Assembly (NCBI GenBank): GCA_016869275.1
Contig: VGEO01000012.1
Coordinates: 1-56,131, forward strand
DNA length: 56,131 bases
Source: Alphaproteobacteria bacterium
GTDB lineage: Bacteria > Pseudomonadota > Alphaproteobacteria > SHVV01
Direction of reading: 5' to 3'
Part shown: positions 16,495 to 26,659 of the stretch, in pieces
Layout: the number at the start of each line of letters is the position of its first letter
Numbering within the stretch: the first letter of the stretch is position 1
The notes under the pieces: model-generated
Seen by the model: only the letters and a program-made list of their open reading frames with translations
What the model was told of the DNA's origin: nothing
Databases searched by the model: none
Position numbers and translations under genes: made by a program

Positions 16495-18393
16495 TTAGCG
16501 GGCGAGGGGAACGGACTGCCAGAGCACGGGCTCGGCCATCAGCCTATCAGGCGGGGCGCCGCCCCACGACATCCAGCGCGAGCGGTAGAACGCGGTCGAG
16601 GCGAGGGCGATCCGGAGGTCGCGGCCCGCGACCGGCGCGCGCGGCAACCCGAGTGCCGCCCACGGCAGCTGCAACTCGACCGTGACCCGCGGCTGGTCGG
16701 CGCCGAAATAAGTCGCGACCGCACCGGGTACCGGGCGGCAGTCATCGCCCGCGATCGCGCAGAGCTCGGCGCGGAACGAGTGGAACACGTAGGCGTTGGG
16801 ACCGCGCAGCGACTCGGGGGGGATGATCGCCAAGCGGAACCGGCGCGCGCCGGCGCCGGCATCAACACCGATATCGATCCGGTAGGCCTCGCTTAAGGGA
16901 AACGCGTTACCGACCGTCAAGAGATCGACGTCGTAGTAATCCATTCCGATCGAGGCCAAAGCCAGGCCATCGCGGTTCCAGGCGAGGTAGTAGTCGCCGA
17001 ACGGAACCTCGCCGGGGCCGGCTTCGATGCCGGGAACGAGCGCGGCGTCCTTGGGCCAATCGGCCAGATGCTTGTCGTCGAGCGCGACCGCGGCGCGCGG
17101 GATCGCGAAGCGAGTGCCCGGCGCCGGATCGAGGGCGCGTACGCGGTGTCGCCGCTCCAGGCTGCTCCGGTTGGCGGCGCCGAGCGCCCCGACCAGCCGC
17201 CGGTAGGGGCGATCGTTCAAGTCGACCAGACCGAAATTGTAATCCTCGCCGTCGGGGCGACCGCCGGTCGGGTAGTCGCGGTACTGGAACCAGTGGACGC
17301 CGATCATGTCGGGGTTGGCGGCGAAGCGCCGCATCGCCGCCGCCGCGCCGCGCGCGCGTTGCGCCTGGGTCGCGACCGTCATCAGGTGACTGTTGTTGGT
17401 ATTGCCGCTTCGGTTCTGATGCGCGGCGAAGAACCACTCCGAGATCAGGATCGGGACCCCCGGCGCCAGCTCGCGCAACCCGTCGAAGAAATAGCGCGCG
17501 AGCCAGCCGTCGGGCGCATCGACGTTGTAGTTGGTCGAGATCGCATCGACATGGCCGACGGCGGCGCGGATCGCCTCAGGGTCGTAAAAGATCGGGAGGC
17601 GGTCGCCGAAATAGAGCGCCTCGGGATCGGCGGCGCGGATCGCGCGCCGCATGGTCGCGTAATAGTGCCCGGCCATGATCCGGGTCCAGCCGCGCACCGC
17701 GTCGATGCCGCGCCCGCCCGGCCTGAGCTGCACCAGTTGACCGGCCGAATAGAGCAGCCCCTCGAACGAGGTCGCTTCGAGCGGCGCGATGAAATCGGCG
17801 CTGAAACGCTGCCAGTCGTCGCCGTAGAAATCGCGGAGGTGCCGGATCAAGCGCTGCTTGGTGTGGTTGGTGTGCGGGCGTTTGATGAAATAGTTGAAGA
17901 GTGCGCCGTTCCACCACCCGACTTCGTTGTCGGAGTAGTAGCCGATCCGGTACGGCGTGCCGCGGTAGGGCCGGGTGAGCTCGCGCGCCTCGGCCATGAC
18001 CCGCGCTTCGGCGTCGGGGTCGAACGGGTCGAGCCAGTGGTAGCGCGCCATGCGGCCGAGTTCGAGGTTGGGAAGGCTCGGCAGTTCGACCACCGCCGGC
18101 GGGAGCGAAAAGCCGCCGACGGTGTTGAAGCCCCAGGCCGCGAACCGGTCGCGAACGCGGGGCAGCCACGCCGCGACATCGTCGATGCCTTGGTCGGTCA
18201 CAACGTTGACGCCGATCGAGAACAGCCGGTTGCCACAAGGATCGCGGAGCCATGCGGCGCCGCCCGCGCGCTCGACCTGCCAGCGCGTCGAGGGTGCATG
18301 GGCGAGGTCGGAGCAGGCCGCGGCGCCCGTCGCGATCATCGCGCCGAGCGCGGCGAGGATCGCCGCGGCGATTGTTCTGATAAAAGCCGTCAT
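16495..18393 (-). CDS. secreted glycoside hydrolase, clan GH-A, agarase-like
   Basis: 632 residues. A signal peptide (TAFIRTIAAAILAALGAM) precedes a TIM-barrel. YYSDNEVGWWNG has the candidate acid/base Glu, and ILISEWFFAAHQ near the end of the barrel the candidate nucleophile Glu. HWFQYRDYPTGG with GEDYNFGLVDLNDRPYRRLV closely resembles beta-agarase-like families. The last ~180 residues look like a beta-sandwich (carbohydrate-binding-like) domain. The start is uncertain: the ATG at 18393 lies inside a palindromic repeat, while an in-frame ATG at 18510 overlaps the upstream stop as ATGA but would add 39 repeat-derived residues before the signal. It probably trims or releases the polymer made by this locus. 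Confidence 0.82.
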   Translation of the reverse strand: MTAFIRTIAAAILAALGAMIATGAAACSDLAHAPSTRWQVERAGGAAWLRDPCGNRLFSIGVNVVTDQGIDDVAAWLPRVRDRFAAWGFNTVGGFSLPPAVVELPSLPNLELGRMARYHWLDPFDPDAEARVMAEARELTRPYRGTPYRIGYYSDNEVGWWNGALFNYFIKRPHTNHTKQRLIRHLRDFYGDDWQRFSADFIAPLEATSFEGLLYSAGQLVQLRPGGRGIDAVRGWTRIMAGHYYATMRRAIRAADPEALYFGDRLPIFYDPEAIRAAVGHVDAISTNYNVDAPDGWLARYFFDGLRELAPGVPILISEWFFAAHQNRSGNTNNSHLMTVATQAQRARGAAAAMRRFAANPDMIGVHWFQYRDYPTGGRPDGEDYNFGLVDLNDRPYRRLVGALGAANRSSLERRHRVRALDPAPGTRFAIPRAAVALDDKHLADWPKDAALVPGIEAGPGEVPFGDYYLAWNRDGLALASIGMDYYDVDLLTVGNAFPLSEAYRIDIGVDAGAGARRFRLAIIPPESLRGPNAYVFHSFRAELCAIAGDDCRPVPGAVATYFGADQPRVTVELQLPWAALGLPRAPVAGRDLRIALASTAFYRSRWMSWGGAPPDRLMAEPVLWQSVPLAR

Positions 18394-18480
18394 GCCCGGC
18401 GAAGGCCGGGCATCCACGTCGTTGCTCGCACGAAGCCGAAAGGAAGACGTGGATGCCCGCGACAAGCGCGGGCATGACGG
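18387..18480. repeat. paired REP-like palindromes at the glycoside hydrolase start
   Basis: Two imperfect palindromes in opposite orientation: TCATGCCCGGCGAAGGCCGG at the left, and GGATGCCCGCGACAAGCGCG within the right unit (18446-18480). The outer arms CCGTCATGCCC and GGGCATGACGG are complementary, as are ATCCACGTC and GACGTGGAT. This is a widespread alphaproteobacterial intergenic repeat type. It overlaps the likely start codon of the downstream hydrolase gene. Confidence 0.75.
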
Positions 18481-18506
18481 CTCTTTCATTGCAGCTGTGC
18501 GTACGC

Positions 18507-19676
18507 TCATAGCCCGACCAGTTCGACAAAACGCTTGAGCACTTTGTCGCTCTCGAAATAGTCGCCGGCGATCTCGTGGGCGGCGCGGCAATGGCCGGGG
18601 TAATCCGAATCGATCGCATCGAGCGCCGCGCGCGCACTCGCCTCGTCGTCGAAGGCGAACAATCCGTGCCCGGTCGGGATCGTCTTCTCGAAGCCGGTCG
18701 ATTGCGTCACCACCGGGCGGCCCGAGGCGAGATAACAGACGCTGCGGTCGCTGAACCAGCCCGAGCGGCCGCGGACGTAGATGTCCTTGGCGACGGTGAA
18801 CTCGCCGCGCGAGTCGCGGATGAAAGCGGCGTAGGCGTCGAGCGTGCTCGACACCGCGACCGGATCGACCAGGTCCCAGCCGGAGCGCGTGATCAGCGCC
18901 TCGGTCTCCGGCTCCTTGGTGACCATGGCCAGGCGGAAGAGCTGTTGTGCCTTCTTCGGTAGGTCGAGGAAACGAAGGAAGTTGCCGTGCTTCGACCACT
19001 GGTAAGTGACGCCCTGCCACTCGATGTCTTTGATCGAGTGCTGCCAGGTGCCGATGGTCGAAAAGCGCTCGGGCGAGAGCGAATAGTCGGGGGTCCATAA
19101 ATCGAGCACTACCGGCGGCCGCACCCGAACCCACGGCCGGTTCAAGGGCACGATGCAATCGGACTCGCCCAGATTTTCGCCGATCGTGCACAGCACGTTG
19201 TGGGCGTTGACGTAGGCGGCCGATTCGCGGTCGCCCTTGGCGAGCTTGATCTGCTCGTAGATCGGGTCGGTGTCGATCAGGATGCGGAGCGGGCACGCCA
19301 TGTGCTCGTCGCGAAGCTTGGTGGTGCCGCACAGGTTGATGAGGGCGTCGGCCTCTCGAAACAGGCGGAACACGCGCTCGCGCCCCAGGTTGTGATAGAG
19401 CTCGGGCCGCGTCGGATCCCAGTAGGCCCAACGCTCGCCGAAACCGAACCGCTCCATCATGCCGCGCAGGAACGCGACGTTGCCGCTCGAATCCCAGGTG
19501 GTCGAGTTGGCGCGCGGGTCGTAGGGATTGGCGCCGTTGTCCTCGACGTACCAGACGTCGTAGCCCAGCCGCCGCAGGCCGACCAGGTAGTGGATCGCTT
19601 CCATGGCGACGCCGGCCAACGGCATCAGCGCGTGGTAGTGCATAACCACCACGGTCTTGCGTGCCGGCGCGCTCAT
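18507..19676 (-). CDS. glycosyltransferase-like protein, copy 2 of a tandem pair
   Basis: 389 residues with a GT-B-like layout. The N-terminal MHYHALMPLAGVAMEAIHYL and GYDVWYVEDNGANPYDPR are shared with its neighbour. The C-terminal half ends in a nucleotide-sugar-site-like stretch, SDRSVCYLASGRPVVTQSTG. FTVAKDIYVRGRSGWFSDRS matches the same position in copy 1. No signal or membrane segment is seen, so it is probably cytosolic. Its ATG overlaps the stop of copy 1 by four bases. It likely adds a sugar during assembly of the locus's glycan, but donor and acceptor are unknown. The CAZy family was not identified. Confidence 0.72.
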   Translation of the reverse strand: MSAPARKTVVVMHYHALMPLAGVAMEAIHYLVGLRRLGYDVWYVEDNGANPYDPRANSTTWDSSGNVAFLRGMMERFGFGERWAYWDPTRPELYHNLGRERVFRLFREADALINLCGTTKLRDEHMACPLRILIDTDPIYEQIKLAKGDRESAAYVNAHNVLCTIGENLGESDCIVPLNRPWVRVRPPVVLDLWTPDYSLSPERFSTIGTWQHSIKDIEWQGVTYQWSKHGNFLRFLDLPKKAQQLFRLAMVTKEPETEALITRSGWDLVDPVAVSSTLDAYAAFIRDSRGEFTVAKDIYVRGRSGWFSDRSVCYLASGRPVVTQSTGFEKTIPTGHGLFAFDDEASARAALDAIDSDYPGHCRAAHEIAGDYFESDKVLKRFVELVGL

Positions 19677-20839
19677 AGGCCGACGGTCTCCGTCATGGCG
19701 CGAAGCAGGCGATCGCTCGCGAAGTAGGCCTCGGCGATGTCGCGCGCGGCGCGGCAGTGGTGCGCATAGTCCGACTCGATCGCATCGATCGCGGCCAGGA
19801 TGTCGTCCCAGTCGTCGAAATAGAACAGTCCGCGGCCGCCCGGGACGTATTTGTCGGCGGCCGTCCCTTGGGTGATGACCGGCCGCCCGGCCGCGAGATA
19901 CGTGACGCTCCGGTCCGACGACCAGCCGCACCGGGCGCGGACGTAGACGTCCTTGGCGACGGTGAACTCGGCCCGCGAATCGTGGATGAATTCGGCGTAG
20001 CGCTCCATCGTTTCCGAGATCGGCACCGGGTCGGCGAGCTCCCAGCCGTGGCTCGCGATCATGGCGTTGAGCTTGCGGTTGGGGGTCATCATCGCCAGCC
20101 GGAACAGGGCGTGCGGCGCGCGCTTCGGGAGATCGAGGAAGCGCTCGAAGTTGACGTGCTTCGACCACCGGTAGAGCTGGCCCTTGTGGGCGATGTCTTT
20201 GCCTTTGTTCTGCCAGGTCGCGACCGAGGTGTAGTGCGTCGGTCGGCGCGCGAAGTCGGGCTGCCAGAGATCGAGCACGACGGGCGGCCGGGTCTTGTGC
20301 CAGACGGTATCGCCCACGGGCAGCGGACAGTCGGGCGCGCCCAGGTTCTCGCCGTAGGTGAAGAAGTGGGTGTGGGCCCCGAGATAGTCGAGCGCGATCG
20401 GGTCTTTGTCGTAGAGGCGAATCTGCTCGTAGCCGGGGTCGGTCTCGACATAGACGCGGACCGGGCAGCGCAGATGCTCGTCGCGAAGCCGCGTCGCGCC
20501 GCACAAATTGAAGATCGCGTCGGCCTTGGCGTAGAGCGCGTAGAGGCCGTCGCGGTCGAGCCCGTGGTAGGAGCCGCCCTTGATCGGGTCCCAATAGGCC
20601 CAGCGATGGCCGAGCCCGTGGCGCTCCATCATCGCTTCGACGAACCCGCGATTGAAGGTCGAGTCCCACACCAGCGCGTTCTCGCGCGGGCTATACGGGT
20701 TGACGCCGTTGTCCTCGACGTACCACGCGTCGTAGCCGAGGCGCGTCAGTCCGACGACGTAGTTGACCGCCTGCCAGGCGATTCCGGCGAGCGGCATCTG
20801 GCCGGCGAAATGGAGGACGAGAACGGTCTTCTTGGTCAT
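19673..20839 (-). CDS. glycosyltransferase-like protein, copy 1 of a tandem pair
   Basis: 388 residues, paralogous along its whole length to the gene that follows. It has LHFAGQMPLAGIAWQAVNYV, GYDAWYVEDNGVNPYSPREN, ETDPGYEQIRLYDKDPIALD, and the C-terminal SDRSVTYLAAGRPVITQGTA followed by GRGLFYFDD. These last segments resemble the sugar-nucleotide site of GT-B enzymes. The ATG at 20839 fits the alignment with copy 2; a longer reading frame upstream runs into repeat DNA. Duplication with divergence suggests two successive similar linkages. The family assignment is by fold-like motifs only. Confidence 0.72.
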   Translation of the reverse strand: MTKKTVLVLHFAGQMPLAGIAWQAVNYVVGLTRLGYDAWYVEDNGVNPYSPRENALVWDSTFNRGFVEAMMERHGLGHRWAYWDPIKGGSYHGLDRDGLYALYAKADAIFNLCGATRLRDEHLRCPVRVYVETDPGYEQIRLYDKDPIALDYLGAHTHFFTYGENLGAPDCPLPVGDTVWHKTRPPVVLDLWQPDFARRPTHYTSVATWQNKGKDIAHKGQLYRWSKHVNFERFLDLPKRAPHALFRLAMMTPNRKLNAMIASHGWELADPVPISETMERYAEFIHDSRAEFTVAKDVYVRARCGWSSDRSVTYLAAGRPVITQGTAADKYVPGGRGLFYFDDWDDILAAIDAIESDYAHHCRAARDIAEAYFASDRLLRAMTETVGL

Positions 20840-20844
20840 TGCAG

Positions 20845-20960
20845 GTCCGTCGTCATGGCCGAACCGGCTGCAGGCCGAGTCCCGGCGATCCACGGCGATC
20901 CACGGCGATCCGAGAATGGCGGGATGCGCGGGTCAAGCCGGTCGGGCCCGCGCATGACCG
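20845..20960. repeat. repeat-rich gap: three 10-bp direct repeats inside an imperfect palindrome
   Basis: CGGCGATCCA occurs twice and CGGCGATCCG once in direct tandem at 20883-20912. The flanks GTCATGGCC and GGGCCCGCGCATGAC are loosely complementary and recall the REP-like units at 18387-18480. It is the only long gap (138 nt) within the glycan operon, between the ABC exporter and the first glycosyltransferase gene, and may modulate the downstream transcript. Confidence 0.6.
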
Positions 20961-20977
20961 CTGCAAAACGCGTCGCG

Positions 20978-22750
<1,773 letters not shown>

Positions 22751-22766
22751 GGGCTTCTCCGGCCGG

Positions 22767-25316
22767 CTAGACGTTTTGCGCCGGCGTCAGGTTGAGCGAC
22801 AGGCCGACCCGCTCCAACACGGGCGTCAGGATGCGGCCGAGTTGCGCCGTCTGTAACAGGATTGAGGCGAGGTTGGCGAGGCCGATTGCGGCGACGCCGA
22901 TCGCGACCGCCGGCACGTCGAGCACGAGCGCGCCGACGAACAGGATCGCGTAACCGCGCAGCAGCAAGTGCGACAGGCGCGACAGCCGTAATTGGCAGCG
23001 GATCCGGTGCAGGCGTTTGTTGCCGCCATGGTTCTCGGTGCCGACCTTGATCAACGCGCGCCCCCATAGGCCGCGGGCGATCTTGAGGTCCCAATCGTCC
23101 CAGCCCCGGTCGGTCTGCACGAAATACTTGCGCGGCGCGAGATAATCGACGACGCCGGCGATCAGCGCCTCTTTTTCGATGCCGGCTTCGGTCCAGTAGG
23201 ACAGATAGAGCGCGCGTTCGGTCCAGGCGACCTTGGGCGGCTGCGCGGTCGATTCGAGCGGCGTTGCTTCGCCGCCGTTCAGGAGCCGGATACGCCAGCG
23301 CATCCGTTCCCAGCCGCGCAGCAGCGGGCCCAGGAAAACCAAAAGCGCGATCAGCGCCCGCGCCCGCAGGCCGGCAAAACGCTCGTCGACCGGGGCCTTG
23401 ATCGCGCCGGCGATGCACATGGTCCAGGTCGCGGCGATCGGCAGCAGCCCGAGCCAACCCCAGCCGCCGGTCGCGGCACCCATCACGCCGAGGACGATCG
23501 CGATCGCCACCCATTCGAGCGTCAACGGCAGGAACGCGGCGAGCGAGGAGGGCGGCTCGTAGAGCGTCTGGAACATGCCGCGACCGAACACGCCGGCGTA
23601 GATCACCGGCCGGCGCGAGAACAGGAACGCGGCCGAGAGGTCGCCGTAGATGCGGCCGAGCCAGCGCGCCTGTCCGAACAGGTTGAAGCGGGTCGGATGC
23701 TTGGCGTAGACCAGCGCCTCGGCCTTGCCGTAGCCCCGCTGCTGCTGGAGGTAGGCGGCAACGGTGTTGCGCCGGTAGTGCCAGACCACCGCGGCCGGGC
23801 TGAAACCGATCCGGTAGCCCGCGTTCTGGAAGCGCCAACACAAATCGACATCGTCGCCGGCGGCGCGGTAGACCGGGTCGAACATGCCGACCTTTTCGAG
23901 TGCGGTCTTCTCGAACGCCATGTTGCAGCCGGCGATGTGCTCGGCCTCGTCGTCCGACAAGAGCACGTGTGTCGGCCCGCCCGGCGACACCGCGACCGCC
24001 GCCGGCACCAGCGAGTCTTCGGGTGGCGGGAAGTTGGGGCCGCCGATCGCGGCGAGGCCGCCCGACTGCATCTTGCCGACCAGATAGAGCAGCCAGTCGG
24101 GATCGGCGACGCAGTCGGAATCGGTGTAGGCGACGATCCGACCGGTCGCGGCCGCGGCGCCGACGTTGCGCGCGACCGACAAACCTTTGTTCTCTTGATT
24201 GATGATGCGGCAAAATTCGTAGCGCTCGGCGATCGCGCGGGTCGCATCGGTCGAGCCGTCGTTGACGACGATGACCTCGTAGTTCGGATAGTTGAGATGC
24301 TTGAGCGAGGCCAGGCAATCGTCGAGCGTGCGCTCGGCGTTGTAGGCGCAGATCACCACCGAGACCTTGGGACAGGCGTCGGGCGGCGGCGGCAGCGCCG
24401 CGCCAAACGCCTTGCGCACGGCGGCGAATGCCGGCTTCGGTCGGCGGTCGCGATCGACCAAGCCGAACGCCCAGTTCTCGATCGGGTGGCCGCCGGTGAA
24501 CCACTCGTCGGTCCAGGCAAAGACGAAGGTGCCGGCGACGCCTTCGGCGAAGGCGGTCGGAACCTGCCAGCCGAGAAATGCCGCTTGGGCGTCGACGCCG
24601 TGATGCATCGAATCCATGCCGAGCTCGGTCAGAACCAGCGGACGATCGACAGCGAGGTTGTGGAGCCGCGCAAGATAACGGGCGAAGGGCTGCGGCGCGT
24701 GCAGATAAACGTTGAAGGCGAGGAAATCGAGGCACTCGAGGCCGAGATACTCGGTCGAGGGGTAGTTGGCATAGGAGACGAGCAGCTTGGGGTCGACCGC
24801 TTTGGCGACGTCGTAGAGATCGGCGATGAACCGGCTGACCGGCCGCGCGCCGTGCCAGCGCACCATGTCGGGCGGGATTTCGTTCCCGACCAGGACCGCG
24901 AAGGTCGCCGGGTGGCCGGCGAGCTGGCGTGCGCCGTCGCGGATCGTCTCGCGGATCCGGCGGCGTTCGCGGCTCGAATCGAGAAAGGCGATGTGTTGCG
25001 ACCACGGCAGTCCGATCAAGAGCCGCAAGCCGTAGGCCGCGGCGCGGTCCAGGAGCCAGCGCGGCGGCGGCGTAAAGACGCGGACGGTGTTGATGCCGGC
25101 CTCGACCATGAGCGCGAAGTCGCGCTCGACGACCGCGGCCTCCGGGAACTGAGCGCCGTGACTGCCGACCCCGAACGGGCCGTAGGTGACGCCTTTGACG
25201 AAGTGCTTTTGCGCGCCGTGGAAGAACGACTTGCCGCGGACCGTTATCCGTTCGGTTCCGAGCGACGAGGTCGGGATGACCGTCGGGTCGGCGCGGTCGG
25301 TGAGGGCTAGTTGCAT
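22767..25316 (-). CDS. glycoside hydrolase (clan GH-A) fused to a family 2 glycosyltransferase
   Basis: 849 residues in one frame. Residues ~25-310 form a TIM-barrel glycosidase-like domain with candidate acid/base Glu146 in LVGNEIPPD and nucleophile Glu231 in VLTELGMDS. Residues ~316-560 are a GT2 domain: VSVVICAYNAERTLDDCL, VNDGSTDATRAIAERYE, the DxD at 399-401 (TDSDC), AGCNMAFEKTALEKVG, and DDVDLCWRFQNAGYR. Hydrophobic helices follow at ~580-660 and near 780-820, so the protein is probably membrane-bound. A cytosolic GT2 and a glycosidase in one chain would normally face the same side, so the barrel may act as a transglycosidase or a carbohydrate-binding module. The C-terminal ~160 residues are unassigned. 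Confidence 0.85.
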   Translation of the reverse strand: MQLALTDRADPTVIPTSSLGTERITVRGKSFFHGAQKHFVKGVTYGPFGVGSHGAQFPEAAVVERDFALMVEAGINTVRVFTPPPRWLLDRAAAYGLRLLIGLPWSQHIAFLDSSRERRRIRETIRDGARQLAGHPATFAVLVGNEIPPDMVRWHGARPVSRFIADLYDVAKAVDPKLLVSYANYPSTEYLGLECLDFLAFNVYLHAPQPFARYLARLHNLAVDRPLVLTELGMDSMHHGVDAQAAFLGWQVPTAFAEGVAGTFVFAWTDEWFTGGHPIENWAFGLVDRDRRPKPAFAAVRKAFGAALPPPPDACPKVSVVICAYNAERTLDDCLASLKHLNYPNYEVIVVNDGSTDATRAIAERYEFCRIINQENKGLSVARNVGAAAATGRIVAYTDSDCVADPDWLLYLVGKMQSGGLAAIGGPNFPPPEDSLVPAAVAVSPGGPTHVLLSDDEAEHIAGCNMAFEKTALEKVGMFDPVYRAAGDDVDLCWRFQNAGYRIGFSPAAVVWHYRRNTVAAYLQQQRGYGKAEALVYAKHPTRFNLFGQARWLGRIYGDLSAAFLFSRRPVIYAGVFGRGMFQTLYEPPSSLAAFLPLTLEWVAIAIVLGVMGAATGGWGWLGLLPIAATWTMCIAGAIKAPVDERFAGLRARALIALLVFLGPLLRGWERMRWRIRLLNGGEATPLESTAQPPKVAWTERALYLSYWTEAGIEKEALIAGVVDYLAPRKYFVQTDRGWDDWDLKIARGLWGRALIKVGTENHGGNKRLHRIRCQLRLSRLSHLLLRGYAILFVGALVLDVPAVAIGVAAIGLANLASILLQTAQLGRILTPVLERVGLSLNLTPAQNV

Positions 25317-25375
25317 GACCTGGCGGTGCCTACGATCGCTGAGGCACGACGCTCCTCAGGCGAGCGTTCTTCTTG

Positions 25376-26401
25376 TCAGGCCGCTCGGAGCGGTCCGGCC
25401 GCGGTCCGTTCGCCGCGCGCGGCAGCCTGGCTCGCGTGCCAGCGAACCGCGCTTTCGACCATGGCATCGAGCTCGGAATGACGCGGCCGCCAGCCGAGCA
25501 ACGCCGCGGCGCGGCCGGGGTCGGCGACCAACACCGGCGGATCGCCGGCGCGGCGGGGCGCCTTGACGGTCAAGATGCGCCGGCCGCTCACGCGCTCGAC
25601 CGCCGCGACCACGGCCGCGACCGAATGGCCGCGGCCAGTCGCGAGGTTCAAGGCCTGCGAGCGGCCGCCGGCGGCGAGGAACTCGATGGCGCGGATATGG
25701 GCATCGGCCAAGTCGTTGACGTGGACGAAGTCGCGGATCGCGGTGCCGTCGGGGGTCGGGTAGTCGTCGCCGAAAATCGCGAGCGCCTCGCGCTGGCCGA
25801 GCCCGGTCTGGATCGCGAGCGGGATCAGGTGCGGCTCGGGCTCGTGCACTTCGCCGATCTCGCCGGAAGGATCGGCGCCGGCGGCGTTGAAGTAGCGGAG
25901 CGCCGTCCACTTCAAGCCGTAGGCGTCGCCGTGCCAGCGCAACATCTTCTCGACCATCAGCTTCGATTCGCCGTACGGGTTGATCGGGCATTGCGGCGTG
26001 TCTTCGCCGATCGGGACCGTCGCCGGCGTGCCGTAGGTCGAACAGGTCGAGGAGAACACGATGGTGCGGACGCCGACCGTATTCATAGCGTCGAGCAGAT
26101 TCGCGGTGGCGAGCACGTTGTTGCGAAAATACTTGGCCGGGTCGGTCATCGATTCGCCGACATAGGCCGAACCGGCGAGGTGAACGACGGCGTCGATCTT
26201 TTCGTGCGTCAGCGTGCGGACCAGACGCAGCGTGTCGGCGAGGTCGCCTTCCTCGAACGGGCCCCAGCGCACCGCCCAGCGGTGGCCGGTGGTCAAATTG
26301 TCGTACGTCACGGGAACGTGACCTTGCTCGGCCAAGAGCCGGCATGTATGACTGCCGATGTAACCGGCGCCGCCGGTTACGAGAACCCGCAGACTGCGCA
26401 T
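25376..26401 (-). CDS. galE: UDP-glucose 4-epimerase
   Basis: 341-residue extended SDR that interconverts UDP-glucose and UDP-galactose. The NAD motif TGGAGYIGSHTCRLL, HLAGSAYVGESMTDPAKYF and SSTCSTYGTP are followed by the catalytic Tyr-x3-Lys in NPYGESKLMVEK. RYFNAAGADPSGEIGE and YPTPDGTAIRDFVHVNDLA are diagnostic of GalE. The ATG at 26401 begins MRSLRVLVTGG; longer upstream codons do not look like protein. It heads the minus-strand glycan gene set, 59 nt before the GH::GT2 fusion, and probably supplies UDP-galactose to it. Confidence 0.94.
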   Translation of the reverse strand: MRSLRVLVTGGAGYIGSHTCRLLAEQGHVPVTYDNLTTGHRWAVRWGPFEEGDLADTLRLVRTLTHEKIDAVVHLAGSAYVGESMTDPAKYFRNNVLATANLLDAMNTVGVRTIVFSSTCSTYGTPATVPIGEDTPQCPINPYGESKLMVEKMLRWHGDAYGLKWTALRYFNAAGADPSGEIGEVHEPEPHLIPLAIQTGLGQREALAIFGDDYPTPDGTAIRDFVHVNDLADAHIRAIEFLAAGGRSQALNLATGRGHSVAAVVAAVERVSGRRILTVKAPRRAGDPPVLVADPGRAAALLGWRPRHSELDAMVESAVRWHASQAAARGERTAAGPLRAA

Positions 26402-26659
26402 GGACGTTGACACTCGTGAATGGTGCTGCTGCTGCCCGACCCGTCCGGGGCCGGTCGATCCGGCCGTCCTCGCGAGCCAATCCGTAAACGCCCAGGCGTG
26501 AAGACTATTCCATGACCAAGCCGCCGTGCGAACCGCGGCCGATGGCGTGCGCATAGCACCTTTCGCCTTTGAAAATCAAGTGGTTAGGTGTGAACTGTCG
26601 CGCCTGGAATCCGGTCGCTGCGCGCGGTTTTTCTTGAATCTTCCTGGCCGTAGAGGGTG

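Noticed and set aside
16495..19431. One ~978-residue open frame covering the hydrolase and upstream DNA
   Set aside because: The upstream half is antisense-frame overlap with the glycosyltransferase gene; the hydrolase with its signal peptide starts at 18393.
23697..25310. Plus-strand open frame of ~537 residues
   Set aside because: Antisense to the GH::GT2 gene, whose motifs are unmistakable on the other strand.
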